Assembly: GCA_963783505.1 (NCBI GenBank)
Contig: CAWAOP010000016.1
Span: forward strand, 42,623-106,622
Direction of reading: 5' to 3'
Origin: BOG-224 sp963783505
GTDB taxonomy: Bacteria; Acidobacteriota; Terriglobia; Bryobacterales; Bryobacteraceae
DNA length: 64,000 nt
This document shows, one piece after another, positions 1 through 9,612 of the stretch. The translations under genes were made by a program, and so were the position numbers. Position 1 is the first letter of the stretch; every line of letters begins with the position of its first letter. The notes under the pieces are model-generated. The model was not told where the DNA came from. It saw nothing but the letters and a program-made list of their open reading frames with translations, and did not search any database.

Positions 1-521
1 CCGGCCTGGAAGATTTTTCGAATTGGACCGTGCCAGGTCAATCGACGGGTATTACGGGTGTTGAGTGCCAAAACCCGCCTACTAGCATTGGCAGCCCGAA
101 CAGCGGCATGTGTGACGCCTATTCGGGAGATTACCAGGTAGACACCATCAGCCAGACGATTAGTGGCCTGAACATCGGCGACAACTACCAGTTGTCGGCT
201 TATATAGCCGACGACCCCGACAACAGCTTCGGCGCCTCGACGTGGTCTGTCTCCTTCGGGGGGAACGTGATCGACTCGGGGGATGACTCGGGTTCAGGAG
301 GCTACGCCTATACTCTAAAATCGTATATCGTCAATGCGGCGGCGACCTCGGCCACCATCCAGTTCGGGTTCGAGCAGCACACTGAGTACTATGACTTGGA
401 CGACGTATCGCTTGTGGATCTGGGCGCTCCGTCCGCCACTCCGGAACCCGCGGCGTATCTGCTGGTGAGCGGCGCTCTGCTCGGCTTCGGAATGTTTCGA
501 CGGAAGAAGCGTCAGGCGTAA
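1..521 (+). CDS. PEP-CTERM sorting domain protein, 5' partial
   Basis: The reading frame is open from base 3 at the window edge, so the true start lies upstream; the GTG at 30 is internal. The visible part is a beta-rich extracellular domain that starts GLEDFSNWTV and resembles the carbohydrate-binding-like domains of PEP-CTERM proteins. It ends with a textbook sorting tail: a TPEPAAY motif, a hydrophobic stretch (LLVSGALLGFGMF) and the basic tail RRKKRQA. In this family the tail directs export and processing by an exosortase, usually together with exopolysaccharide production. No exosortase is present in the window. A strong terminator follows about 110 bases downstream. The ligand is unknown. 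Confidence 0.85.
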   Translation, partial: GLEDFSNWTVPGQSTGITGVECQNPPTSIGSPNSGMCDAYSGDYQVDTISQTISGLNIGDNYQLSAYIADDPDNSFGASTWSVSFGGNVIDSGDDSGSGGYAYTLKSYIVNAAATSATIQFGFEQHTEYYDLDDVSLVDLGAPSATPEPAAYLLVSGALLGFGMFRRKKRQA

Positions 522-628
522 GAGCCCGATCCCGGGGTTGCCCGGACTCTGGCTCGGCGGTTAGGTCGCGTTCTGGTCCTCCACAATGCGCCTGCCTGGA
601 AGCCGGAGAACAGTTTGAAATCGCTTAC

Positions 629-660
629 AAAGGAGGAGCCCGATGGGCTCCTCCTTTTTT
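629..660 (+). terminator. Rho-independent terminator after the first PEP-CTERM gene
   Basis: A perfect 13-bp stem (629-641 pairs with 645-657) closes over a 3-base loop and runs into a T tract (655-660). It ends transcription of the upstream PEP-CTERM gene and separates it from the gene at 814. Confidence 0.9.
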
Positions 661-813
661 CCGTTGTGAGCCGCGTTCGGTGGGGTTCCAGCGGTTCTGT
701 CGGGAACGAGCCCGCCGGAGTCCAGTGGGCGGTAATGCTATACCCCTACGCTGTCCGCTTGCTTTTCCCGCCGCACGGATTCAGGATCGGATCGTCCCTC
801 CTTCAAGCTCCCC

Positions 814-2022
814 ATGCTCAGACAGTGCGGGCCGTCCGTGCGCTCTAATTCAATCGAACTCGATCTGCTGATCGCGTGCGGAAGCCCGGCTCTCGATAAT
901 CGCCGCGCCCGATGCGCCGAATTAGCGGCTCTGCCTTTGAACTGGCCAGTGCTTTTCCATCTGGCGGATCATCAAGGACTGATCCCACTACTCGCGCGCG
1001 CACTGAGCGAAGCGATCCCTCCCGACAGCCCCATCCGAGCCGAACAGCGCGAGGTTCTGCACTCGATCCAGGAACTGTCGGCTTCAAAGGCCCTGCGAAG
1101 TCTGGCGATGGCCGGGGAAATCAAACGGATCTGCGCCAGGTTCGAGGGCGCCGGCCTCGCGCCGATCACGTTTAAAGGACCGACTCTTGCCCTTCTCGCT
1201 TATGGCGGGCTGGCTTTGCGCGACTCCACCGATGTCGATCTTTTCGTGCCGCGCTCCCAACTGACGGCAGCCATCGAGTTGTTCAAGGCGGACGGCTACG
1301 CGAAACGTGCCACGGCATGGGGCGAGGGATTCGCGGGGGAGTTCGAAATTGCCATGCAGCATCCGGCCCACGACTGGGCGCTCGACCTTCACTGGCAGCT
1401 TATGCCCCCTTACTTCCTGAGAATGGCGCCAGCGCGAGTAGCGGAGCGCTCCATCCGGGTGCGCACGGGGGGCTACGGAGTCCGCACGTTACGAACGGAA
1501 GACCACCTTCTTTTCCTGGCCATTCACGCCGCTCGGGAGGGGTGGGGCATGGTCCGCTTTGCGTGCGACATTGCGGGCCTGATAGCGCGCTGCCCGATAG
1601 ACTGGGATGACCTCGATCGCGAATCCGTCCGGGCGGGCTGCCGTCGCGCTGTCGGAGTGGCGCTGCTTCTGGCGAACGAACTCTGCCATGCGCCGGTTCC
1701 GCGGGAGGCGTTGGAACGCCAGCGCCGCGACCCGGCCGTGGAGCGGGCGGCTGCCGAGGCGCGCTCGCGCATCGGCAGCGACGTGCATGGACCGGAAGGC
1801 GAACGGACCGGAGCGAGTTTTCACTTGCGCATTATGGAACGGGCGCGGGACCGGGCCCGCTATCTCTGGCGCCGGGCCGTGCAGCCCAATCATCTCGACG
1901 CGGAGTGGGTGAAACTGCCTGACCGCTTCTGGCCCGCATACTACGCGCTTCGGCCGGTGCGCGTGGCAGGCCGCGCGCTGGGGCTATGGGGGGACGATGA
2001 ACGAAGGATCCGCACAACGTAG
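814..2022 (+). CDS. Nucleotidyltransferase-family protein (NTP_transf_5-like)
   Basis: A 402-residue protein of the uncharacterised nucleotidyltransferase group often found in exopolysaccharide loci. The signature is visible: KGP at residues 121-123, then GGLALRDSTDVDLFV at about 131-145, where the two aspartates of DVD are the expected metal ligands. It is followed by conserved helical parts including FLAIHAAREGW. The N-terminal 15 residues are unconvincing, so a later start is possible. The gene overlaps the next membrane glycosyltransferase gene by 26 bases, which suggests translational coupling. The substrate cannot be read from the sequence; the surrounding genes suggest surface polysaccharide work. 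Confidence 0.75.
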   Translation: MLRQCGPSVRSNSIELDLLIACGSPALDNRRARCAELAALPLNWPVLFHLADHQGLIPLLARALSEAIPPDSPIRAEQREVLHSIQELSASKALRSLAMAGEIKRICARFEGAGLAPITFKGPTLALLAYGGLALRDSTDVDLFVPRSQLTAAIELFKADGYAKRATAWGEGFAGEFEIAMQHPAHDWALDLHWQLMPPYFLRMAPARVAERSIRVRTGGYGVRTLRTEDHLLFLAIHAAREGWGMVRFACDIAGLIARCPIDWDDLDRESVRAGCRRAVGVALLLANELCHAPVPREALERQRRDPAVERAAAEARSRIGSDVHGPEGERTGASFHLRIMERARDRARYLWRRAVQPNHLDAEWVKLPDRFWPAYYALRPVRVAGRALGLWGDDERRIRTT

Positions 2023-3560
2023 TCCCGGCGCCGGGTCGCGCCTGACCAGGCAGGGGCGGTTGTGGACGGGGCTAGCTCTCCTTGTTGCGCTTACGGCCTT
2101 CGTTTCGACGGACCGCCGGTTTTCCATCCTTGAAGACGAAACCGAGGCCGTACACGCCTCGCGGGCGCCCGTCGTTGAGATCGTCCGGCCATTTCTGTTC
2201 GGGGAAGGCGTGCACCAACATCCGCCCCTTCCCGAAATTCTCTTCCATGGGTGGCTGGCCTTCGGCGGGGTCTCGCAATGGTCGCTCCGGCTGCCATCGG
2301 TTGCCTGCTATCTGCTCGGATTATTGATTCTGGCGCTGGCCGCAAGGAGATTGGCAGGCGCTGCCGCGTATTCCGCGACGCTGTGGGCCGGGCTGTTTTG
2401 GCCTTTTGGTTTTCATTTCGGGCGGCTGGTGGGGTGGTACTCGTTATGTTTTTTGTTGGTTGCCGCTCTAACGCTGGCGTATCTGCGGTACCTGGAGCGG
2501 CCAAACATCGGGCGGCTGGCGGCGTTCGGGGGCGTGGCCCTGTGTCTGGTCTACTCGAACTACTTCGGCTGGGTCATCCTCGGCTGCCTGTGCGTTGACG
2601 CGATTATCGCCGGTCATGGGAAACGGTTTGCGATCGCTGCCGGCGCGCTCCTCGTGGCGTACATGCCCACATGGCGGGCTTTCCTGGCTCAAGTATCCGA
2701 AGCCTCCGATCCGCAGGGGGGGCTTCCGTTGCTCTCCAAGCTCTTGAACGGCGGCTACAACATCTATTCGATTTTCCTGAGCGAATCGATCGCTCCCTGG
2801 TACTGGTGGTTCAGCGTTCCAGCCGCGCTATGTATCGGCGTTGGCGTAATACTGGCAGCCATGCACCCGGCCTCCCGAAAGTGGCTGGCATACTTCGCCG
2901 TGATTTTCGGGGGCTTGGCAGCGCTAGGAGCCGTCAATACAAAGAGGCTGCTTTTCATCTCGCCGTGGCTCCTGCTGGCCTTTGCGCTTGCGCTGGCAGG
3001 GTTGCCTACGAAGAGGGCTCGGCTTTGGCTTCTTGTTGTTTCGATCGTCTTCGCCGGCATGGGCTGGATGGGCACGGTCACGCGACGGTATTATGCGGCG
3101 GCGCACTTCATCGAACCCTGGGCCGAGATAGCCGACCGGGCGGCCGCCTCGCTCGGAGCGGGAGCATTCGTGGCCAGCAATAGCCCTTCTTTCATGTTCG
3201 ACCTGCAACTCTCGCTGGCGAGGGCGGGGCTTCGCGCCACGTTCGGCCGCACTCGCTCCGGTCGAGGACCATAGGGTGGTCTGGATCAGCGAGGCAGGGC
3301 CGGAGATTTTCGCGAATCGGCCCGCGGTGTTGGTTGTTCGCGGTACGGGTATTGGGTCGGATGACGACGTGGAAGGCGCCGCGCGGTGGCTGGGCAGCCA
3401 TTGCGTCTCGGAATCCGTAGAGAATCTATTGCCGGATTCCGCGTTGGGATTGAAGACCCGGTTTTTCCACTCAATGGTATCCCGTCAGGCATTTCGAATC
3501 TCAGTGTGGACCTATGACTGTTCCGAATCCTCGTCGGCGTCTTCTCGGCCCCTACGCTAG
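1997..3560 (+). CDS. GT-C type membrane glycosyltransferase (family 39-like), split by a frameshift
   Basis: The first part (1997-3274, 425 residues) has about ten hydrophobic segments and an early acidic loop (ILEDETEAVHAS) typical of GT-C enzymes that use polyprenyl-phosphate sugars. It loses coherence after DLQLSLARAGLRATF. Near base 3245 the sense moves to the next frame (AALAPVEDHRVVWISEAG), which continues to a plausible C-terminus with RISVWTYDC and stops at 3560. One extra base at about 3245 explains the split. The gene overlaps the nucleotidyltransferase upstream and precedes a YdcF-type gene, so it probably belongs to a polysaccharide operon. The exact sugar and acceptor are unknown. 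Confidence 0.75.
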
Positions 3561-3623
3561 GCAAACCGGGTTCGGTGGCCGCTTGGCGGCCGCCGGGCGC
3601 GGACCGGTGCTGTGGGGCCTCGG

Positions 3624-4377
3624 ATGATCTGGGCGTTCTTCCATTACGTTCTGGCCGAGTTCGCGCTCCCCTCCGGGATAGGAGTCCTTTTGCTGACGGC
3701 CTCGGTCATTACGCGGCGAAAGATTCTCGGGATCGCGGCGCTGATTCTTCTCTCGGCTTTCTCCATGCGCGTGGTTGGCTGGCCGCTCGCGCATAGCCTG
3801 GAGGTCCGCACTCGTCCGATTGCCGTCGAGGATTGCCCCTTCGCGGACGTGGTCTTTCCTCTGGGCGGCATCTTAGCGCCGCCGAAGAATCCCGACGGCC
3901 CCGTTGAATTCGGCCTGGGAGGGCCGCGTTTCGAGCGCGCAATCGAGTTGTTCTCGGCCGGCCGTGCGCGAGCGATCCTGTTTAGCGGGGCCCGGACGCC
4001 GCCGGGATCTACGAGCGAAGGCGAACTCTTGCGCCGCGAAGCCATCAGGCGGGGAGTACCGGCCGATGCGATTACGGTTACCGGCGAAGCCCCCAACACG
4101 GAGGCCGAAGCCGAGGCCTATCGCGAACTGGCGCGCCGCCGCAACTGGAAGAGTCTGTCTGCTGGTGACGTCGGCTTTCCATATGTGGCGCGCCGCACAT
4201 CTTTTCCGCCGAATCGGCGTAGACGTGGTTCCGGTCCCGGTTGGCTTCACCCCGAAACCGCAGTTCTTTCCGCCGACGCTGGACGCATGGATGCCGGAAC
4301 CCGATAATCTGGTGAACGCCGACCACTGGATCAAGGAATATGAGGGCATGATATTCTACACTGTCGTACGGCGATGA
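3624..4377 (+). CDS. YdcF/SanA-like (DUF218) membrane protein, split by a frameshift
   Basis: The ATG at 3624 opens a protein with two N-terminal membrane segments, then the DUF218 core: DVVFPLGG, AILFSGA and the acidic TEAEAEAYRELA helix. In this frame the reading fails after RRRNWK at about 4152. The adjacent frame then supplies VCLLVTSAFHMWRA, the usual C-terminal motif, and ends NADHWIKEYEGMIFY. One extra base near 4152 accounts for this. DUF218 proteins act at the cytoplasmic membrane and are linked to envelope glycan metabolism; the reaction is not established. The TPR gene starts 10 bases after the stop, so they are probably co-transcribed. Confidence 0.75.
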
Positions 4378-4387
4378 GGTTCCCAGG

Positions 4388-5533
4388 ATGAAGATTTGGC
4401 CAGCGCTGCTATCCGTTGCCGTCGCGGCGGGGGCGGCCATCGCTATTCAGTCGCTTCCGGCCGAGAATACTCCGGAGGCGGCCGCGCGCGCACTGTCGGA
4501 ACAATTGCGGCCCGACACCGCGAAGGTTGCCGGTCTCTACACTCAGGCGCTGCTTCGCGATAGCGCCAACCCGTTCCGCTGGGCGGACCTGGGGGACGCA
4601 CTGGCGGCCAATCACCAGCTCCCGGAAGCCCGGACGTGCTTCCGCCGCGCTCTGGAGTTGAACCGCCGCTTGCCTCAAATCTGGCTGCGCGACGCCAATT
4701 TTCACTTCATGCAAGGGGAAGTGGACGAAGCGGTGGGGTCCGCCGTCCTGGTCCTGAAGACGGTACCCGATTACGACGGAGTCCTCTTCAACTATTTCGA
4801 CCTGCTGGTGGGCAACACCGACCGCGTACTGAATCGCATCGGCGATAACCGGCGGGCGGCGGTGGCTTACGTCGACCATTTGATTGATACTTCCCAAACC
4901 GACGCGGCGATCGCCGCCTGGCGAAGGGTGTTCCGGAGCGGGTGGATCGACCAGCGCACCGTAGGGTCCTATGTGGATTTACTGCTGCGGCAGCGGCGCT
5001 ACGAGGCGGCGGCTAATGACTGGGCCGCCTTCACGCACCGGCGCGAAGACGATCCCAACGCCGTCTTCAACGGGAGCTTCGAGGAAGATCCCTTTGGATC
5101 GGCGTTGGATTGGCGTATCAGCAAGTCGGCCGATTTCGACACCGAGATCGAAAGCGACGCCGCGCATGACGGAAAGCGCGCGCTGCATATCGTTTTCTCG
5201 GGTAAGGCGAATGTCGCGTACGCGCACGTCTCGGAAGAGGTTATCGTCAGGCCGGGTCGATACCGGTTCTCGGCGTGGGTGCGGGCCGAAAAGATCACAA
5301 CCAACGAAGGACCGAGATTGGAAGTGTGCGACCCGCAGAATTTGAGCCGGCTGGACGTCAAGACGGGGCCATATTTGGGGTCGTTTGGCTGGACGCACGT
5401 AGATCAGGAATTTACCTTACCCCCGGATGTGAATATGGTCGAGATCCGGGTTCTCAGAACGCCTTCGGGGAAGTTCGATAATAAAATCGACGGCGAGTTC
5501 TGGCTGGATTCCGTCGAACTGGTGCGCGAGTAG
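4388..5533 (+). CDS. TPR protein with C-terminal carbohydrate-binding-like domain
   Basis: A 381-residue exported protein. A signal-like hydrophobic N-terminus (MKIWPALLSVAVAAGAAIAI) is followed by tetratricopeptide-type helices at about 35-200 (for example NPFRWADLGDALAANHQLPEA). The C-terminal 170 residues from FNGSFEEDPF form a beta-sandwich with the pattern of carbohydrate-binding modules (RYRFSAWVRAEK, FWLDSVELV). This arrangement recurs in exopolysaccharide/PEP-CTERM loci, where TPR proteins scaffold export. It begins 10 bases after the YdcF-like gene. The function is inferred from domain type and neighbours only. Confidence 0.7.
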   Translation: MKIWPALLSVAVAAGAAIAIQSLPAENTPEAAARALSEQLRPDTAKVAGLYTQALLRDSANPFRWADLGDALAANHQLPEARTCFRRALELNRRLPQIWLRDANFHFMQGEVDEAVGSAVLVLKTVPDYDGVLFNYFDLLVGNTDRVLNRIGDNRRAAVAYVDHLIDTSQTDAAIAAWRRVFRSGWIDQRTVGSYVDLLLRQRRYEAAANDWAAFTHRREDDPNAVFNGSFEEDPFGSALDWRISKSADFDTEIESDAAHDGKRALHIVFSGKANVAYAHVSEEVIVRPGRYRFSAWVRAEKITTNEGPRLEVCDPQNLSRLDVKTGPYLGSFGWTHVDQEFTLPPDVNMVEIRVLRTPSGKFDNKIDGEFWLDSVELVRE

Positions 5534-5558
5534 TGTTTTTTCACCCCCACAGCGGTGT

Positions 5559-5676
5559 GGATAGTACTGAAATGACGATTCTTGCCTCGCTTTTCGCTTG
5601 ACTTACCGAAAGGCCCTATTGGCCGACAGCGAAGCTGGTACTTTTCCATACTCAAGGGCCTGCGGATAGTACTGAA
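5559..5676. repeat. Paired 13-base direct repeat upstream of the FecR-like gene
   Basis: The sequence GGATAGTACTGAA occurs exactly at 5559-5571 and again at 5664-5676, 105 bases apart start to start (ten helical turns). Both copies lie before the promoter at 5703-5731. They could be a paired operator for a regulator of the PEP-CTERM operon, or a short remnant repeat. Confidence 0.5.
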
Positions 5677-5702
5677 GGGCCACTTCGGAACATGATTTAC
5701 AT

Positions 5703-5731
5703 TTGACTCAGCGGGGGGTATAGCCTATGCT
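5703..5731 (+). promoter_or_regulatory. Sigma70-type promoter for the FecR-like/PEP-CTERM pair
   Basis: TTGACT at 5703-5708 and TATGCT at 5726-5731 are separated by exactly 17 bases. Transcription would start near 5738, giving a short leader that holds GGAGGT at 5745-5750 before the TTG start at 5756. Confidence 0.6.
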
Positions 5732-5755
5732 AAATAACGAGCGTGGAGGTGACAT

Positions 5756-6241
5756 TTGAAAGCTGCCGTTCTGGGATTACTCGTGTTGGCTGTTGTGGCG
5801 TTCGCCGCCGAACCAGTGGCGACCGTAAGTAGTGGGTCCGATTTTACGCTGCGTGGCGCGAAGATTGAGACCGCTGGAGTACCGTCGTGGCCGCTTCTCG
5901 CAGGTGACAGTATTGCCGCGGGGACTGCCCCGATTCGAATTCGTTTTCAGGATGGTTCGGTTGCTACGTTGAGTCCGGATTCAAGCGCCAAAGTGGAACA
6001 GAGCGATTCCGGGCTGCTGCTGAGGTTGCTGGATGGCGCCATGCAGTTCACGGGCGCGTCCAATTCGACCTTGAGCGTGTTTTCGGGCCAGACCGCGGTC
6101 ACGACTGCCGCGAACGTTCAGACGTCGGTGACAGCCGGATCGGGCCCATCGGCCGGAAGCCGCGGGACCATATCGAATCTTGCCCCGTCCGGTCTCGGTA
6201 GTATTATTGCGCCGAATCCGATCAATCTGAGCCGTAAGTAG
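5756..6241 (+). CDS. FecR-domain-like exported protein
   Basis: A 161-residue secreted protein with signal peptide MKAAVLGLLVLAVVAFA. Residues 20-110 follow the FecR-like pattern: LLAGDSIAAGTAPIRIRFQDGSVATLSPDSSAKVEQ, shown here by its key parts GDSI, FQDGS and LSPDSSAKV. The rest is a low-complexity Ser/Ala/Gly tail. The start is TTG, chosen because GGAGGT lies 5 bases upstream and the signal peptide begins there. Unlike true FecR regulators it lacks a cytoplasmic region, so it is probably a periplasmic or surface protein. The next gene, a PEP-CTERM protein, follows after 36 bases. Confidence 0.6.
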   Translation: MKAAVLGLLVLAVVAFAAEPVATVSSGSDFTLRGAKIETAGVPSWPLLAGDSIAAGTAPIRIRFQDGSVATLSPDSSAKVEQSDSGLLLRLLDGAMQFTGASNSTLSVFSGQTAVTTAANVQTSVTAGSGPSAGSRGTISNLAPSGLGSIIAPNPINLSRK

Positions 6242-6277
6242 GCAAGAAGGACGAATAGCGAGGAGTGGAGTAAAACA

Positions 6278-7075
6278 ATGAAGAAATCACTGATTGCGGT
6301 GCTCGCGTTGGGGCTTTTCGCAGCCATGGCTCAGGCCCAGTTTCTGACCAACCCGGTTCCACTGGGTTCCGATCCGACTAACAGCCTTGCGGCCCTGGAG
6401 CAGGGCGGCGCTCAGGTCAATGGCGGACTTTTTACAACCGGTCCGAGTGGCCTCCAGATCTCCGATTTCGAGGCGTGGCTGGTCGATCAGGGCGATGGCA
6501 CCGTCACCCAGTCCGGCTCGGGTCCATCGCAGCCCGCAGGGGCGGGGGGGCCTTCCCTCGGCCTTTTACTGGCGGATCTCGGCCCGGGGGCGGTGAACGC
6601 GGGTTCGGCGACTTGGCAGGATACGGGGTGGAGCGTGGCCTACACTCCATTCCAGTATTCAGACGGTACGAATTATTACTCCACGACCTTTAGCGCCGGC
6701 AACTATCTGCCGATGTATGCGATGGAGTGGTCCGCCGGCGACGGCAGCAGCATTAACCTGACGGGCGGCGATATGTACGCTTGGGCCGTAACGGGTTTGA
6801 ATGGCGTGGGGGTGGCTGGGGCGCTTTTGTTGGACAGCCAGTCCGCATGCCTGGGCGGGCCCTACGGAAGCCCCGACCTCTGCAATCCTGGCGGATATGG
6901 CAATGCGCTCGACTGGACGGGCGTAGAGGCCGGCCTCGGCCTGGCCGGTGGCTACGTTACGGTCAACGGCGCTAACGTCGATACGAATTTTGGCCTGACC
7001 CCCGAACCGGGCACGTGGCTGTTGATCGCCGCAGGCGCCGGCGTGCTGGCAATCGCCCGCCGCAGGAAGATATAG
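6278..7075 (+). CDS. PEP-CTERM sorting domain protein
   Basis: A complete 265-residue surface protein: signal peptide MKKSLIAVLALGLFAAMAQA, a Gly/Ser/Asp-rich body without a recognised domain, and a C-terminal tail TPEPGTW, hydrophobic LLIAAGAGVLAIA and RRRKI. Exosortase-type sorting is expected. It follows the FecR-like gene by 36 bases, with a purine-rich ribosome site (GAGGAGTGGAG) before the ATG. A strong terminator lies just downstream, so the pair forms a two-gene unit. Confidence 0.85.
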   Translation: MKKSLIAVLALGLFAAMAQAQFLTNPVPLGSDPTNSLAALEQGGAQVNGGLFTTGPSGLQISDFEAWLVDQGDGTVTQSGSGPSQPAGAGGPSLGLLLADLGPGAVNAGSATWQDTGWSVAYTPFQYSDGTNYYSTTFSAGNYLPMYAMEWSAGDGSSINLTGGDMYAWAVTGLNGVGVAGALLLDSQSACLGGPYGSPDLCNPGGYGNALDWTGVEAGLGLAGGYVTVNGANVDTNFGLTPEPGTWLLIAAGAGVLAIARRRKI

Positions 7076-7098
7076 TTTTTCCACGCTCGAAGTTCTCC

Positions 7099-7128
7099 AG
7101 GCCTCTGGCTTCCGCCAGAGGCCTTTTT
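7099..7128 (+). terminator. Rho-independent terminator after the PEP-CTERM gene
   Basis: An 11-bp GC-rich stem (7099-7109 pairs with 7114-7124) with a 4-base loop is followed by TTTTT. It lies 23 bases after the PEP-CTERM stop and 16 bases before the O-antigen ligase start, which therefore needs its own promoter or readthrough. Confidence 0.9.
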
Positions 7129-7144
7129 CATTTATCATGCCCTC

Positions 7145-8554
7145 ATGAACGTTTTCGCTTTGGTTGCGCTGGGGCTCACTCTGGGCTATGCGTGTATTCA
7201 GCGTGCGGCCGTCGAGCCGGCGGATTGGAATCCGTGCTTAATCGCCATTGGCATCATTGGCGCGGCGTACTTCCTGGCCGTGCGGAGGAAGGGCGCGCCG
7301 GCTCTTGACCGCGTCGTAGGCCTCTCGGGCTGCGCCGTGCTGGCGGTGGCCGCGGTTCAGTTGCTGCCGCTGCCGGCAGGGCTGGTAGGCGCGATCTCGC
7401 CCGCCCGCTGGCAAGCCATGCACGCGACTGAGGCAGTAGCCGGGCCGGCGCCAAGCTGGCTGCCGCTGACCATCGAGCCATACGTCTCGGCGCAGTGGCT
7501 GCTCACCCTTGCCGGCTTGTTCGTCGTGTTTCTCCTGGCGAGAGAGGTCTCCGCGCGGCTCCCGAATCGCCCGTGGGCAGCGGTGTGGCCGTTGTTGATC
7601 GTGGTTGGGCTGGAGGCCGCGTTGGGTTTCTACCAGTCGTATTCCGGCGCGACGCAAGAGGCTACGGGCACGTACAACAGCCGGGACCACTACGCCGGTC
7701 TGTTGGAAATGACTTTGCCTTTCGCGGCGATGTACGCGATGACGATTTTTCGGCGTGGGCGGCGGAAGCATGAATGGTCGGCCCGGTATGCCATCGCGGG
7801 ATGCGCCATGCTGGTGGTTTGCGCGGTCTTCCTGGTCGCCGTGATTTTCTCGCTCTCCCGCATGGGGTTCTTCTGCTCGCTTGGGGCGCTCTTTGTGTGC
7901 GCGGTTCTGACGCTTTCGGTGCGGGCCTGGCGTATCCAACCCTCTGGGCGCCCGCCGTTGCTGCGACGGTTGCTGCCCATCGGTCTGGTTGCGGTAGTGA
8001 CTCTTGTCGGATTCGTGCTGCTGCCCACAGATCCGTTGATCGCCCGATTCTCCGATCTCGCTTCGGGCGACGAGCTGACTGCCGACACGCGCGCGCAACT
8101 ATGGCGCGACACGGCGCCGCTCATCCGCGACTACGCGGCTGCCGGATGCGGCCTGGGGACGTATGAGTCGTGCTTCCTGAAGTACAAGACCGTGGCTCCC
8201 ATGAATACGGCGGATTTTGCCCACAACGATTACTTGCAGGTTCTCGCGGAGATGGGCGTTCTGGGCTTCGCCGCCGGCCTTGTATTTGTCTTCCGAATAC
8301 TGGCGGGATCGGGGCATAGCGTCGTGTACGCGCAGACCGTAGACGGGAGATATCGCGCTATTGCGTGCGTGGCCAGCTTTACGGCCATTCTGTTGCACAG
8401 CTTCGTGGACTTTAACATGTACATCCAGGCGAATGCCATGCTGTTCGCGTGGATCGCCGGCATAGCCGCGTCCGATCTCGGCGCCCCGAAGGTTGCGGAC
8501 GATGCCGAAGCCAGCGGCGTTCACCGCACTCTGACGCCGGAGTTCGCGAGCTGA
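7145..8554 (+). CDS. O-antigen ligase family membrane protein
   Basis: A 469-residue polytopic protein with about twelve hydrophobic segments. The family signature is clear at about residues 359-374 (HNDYLQVLAEMGVLGF), preceded by a large periplasmic loop containing SRDHYAG and GLGTYESCFLKY. Wzy_C-type enzymes ligate or polymerise polyprenyl-linked glycans at the periplasmic face. Whether this is an O-antigen ligase, polymerase or protein glycosylase cannot be told. Its position between PEP-CTERM genes and GDP-fucose synthase supports a polysaccharide role. Confidence 0.85.
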   Translation: MNVFALVALGLTLGYACIQRAAVEPADWNPCLIAIGIIGAAYFLAVRRKGAPALDRVVGLSGCAVLAVAAVQLLPLPAGLVGAISPARWQAMHATEAVAGPAPSWLPLTIEPYVSAQWLLTLAGLFVVFLLAREVSARLPNRPWAAVWPLLIVVGLEAALGFYQSYSGATQEATGTYNSRDHYAGLLEMTLPFAAMYAMTIFRRGRRKHEWSARYAIAGCAMLVVCAVFLVAVIFSLSRMGFFCSLGALFVCAVLTLSVRAWRIQPSGRPPLLRRLLPIGLVAVVTLVGFVLLPTDPLIARFSDLASGDELTADTRAQLWRDTAPLIRDYAAAGCGLGTYESCFLKYKTVAPMNTADFAHNDYLQVLAEMGVLGFAAGLVFVFRILAGSGHSVVYAQTVDGRYRAIACVASFTAILLHSFVDFNMYIQANAMLFAWIAGIAASDLGAPKVADDAEASGVHRTLTPEFAS

Positions 8555-8625
8555 GCGTTAGTGCGAAACCATGGGAATGGACGCCGTAAGGGTGATGCAG
8601 CCCGCCGCGCAATCCAAGACGGAAT

Positions 8626-9568
8626 ATGCCGATTGAACTGACATCCAAGCGCATTCTTGTAACCGGCGGAGGGGGATTCCTGGGATCGCATTTGGTTGAA
8701 CCGGCTGCGAGCCATGGGCTGCCAGTCCGTTGCCGTCCCGAGGCTGGAGCAGACCGACCTCACACGGGAAGCGGCGGTCGAGGCCCTATTTGAGAGCTTT
8801 CGGCCGGAGGTGGTCATCCACGCCGCGGCAAAGGTGGGGGGAATCGGGGCAAACCGCGACAACCCCGGGCGCTTCTTTTACGACAACGCGATCATGGGCC
8901 TGCACGTCATCGAGGCGTGCCGGAAGTTCGGGGTCGAGAAGACGGTCGTCCTGGGCACGATCTGCGCGTACCCGAAATACACGCCGGCGCCGTTTCGGGA
9001 GGAGTCGCTTTGGGACGGCTATCCGGAGGAGACCAACGCTCCCTACGGGATCGCCAAGAAGGCCCTGCTGGTGCAGTGCCAGGGCTACCGTCAACAGTAC
9101 GGCATGAACGCCGTATTTATGCTGCCGGTGAATCTATACGGGCCGCGCGATAATTTCGATCTGGCCTCGTCGCACGTGATTCCGGCGCTGATCCGCAAGT
9201 GCGTGGAGGCGGTTGCGGCCGGCCGGCCTTCCATCACGCTCTGGGGCGATGGCTCGCCCACGCGCGAGTTCCTTTACGTGGAGGATGCGGCGGAAGCCAT
9301 CGTCCTGGCAGCCGAGCGTTACGACGGCGCCGAACCCGTGAACCTCGGAACCGGAGCGGAGATCTCCATTCGCGATCTGGCGGTAAAAATCGCGGCGCTG
9401 TGCGGGTTTACCGGGCGGCTGGAATGGGATGCCTCCCTACCGAACGGGCAGCCGCGCCGTTGCCTGGATACCAGCCGCGCCGAGCGCGAATTCGGTTTTC
9501 GAGCGCGGACGAATCTGGACGATGGACTGCGCGCCACGGTGGATTGGTACCGCGCCTCGCGGGCGTAA
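8626..9568 (+). CDS. fcl: GDP-L-fucose synthase, split by a frameshift near the N-terminus
   Basis: It converts GDP-4-keto-6-deoxy-mannose to GDP-L-fucose with NADPH, a precursor for surface glycans. The ATG at 8626 gives the Rossmann start ILVTGGGGFLGSHLV; the sense then moves one frame at about 8698 (NRLRAMGCQ) and stays intact to the stop. One extra base explains this. Other signatures are HAAAKVGGIGANRDNP, the YGIAKK catalytic Tyr/Lys pair, and LWGDGSPTREFLYVEDAA. Combined length is about 314 residues, normal for the family. Reading only from the internal start at 8696 would lose the NADP-binding glycines. Confidence 0.9.
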
Positions 9569-9612
9569 GCGGCCAATGCCGCTTGACCTGAATTCCGAAG
9601 TTCGGATGCCTC

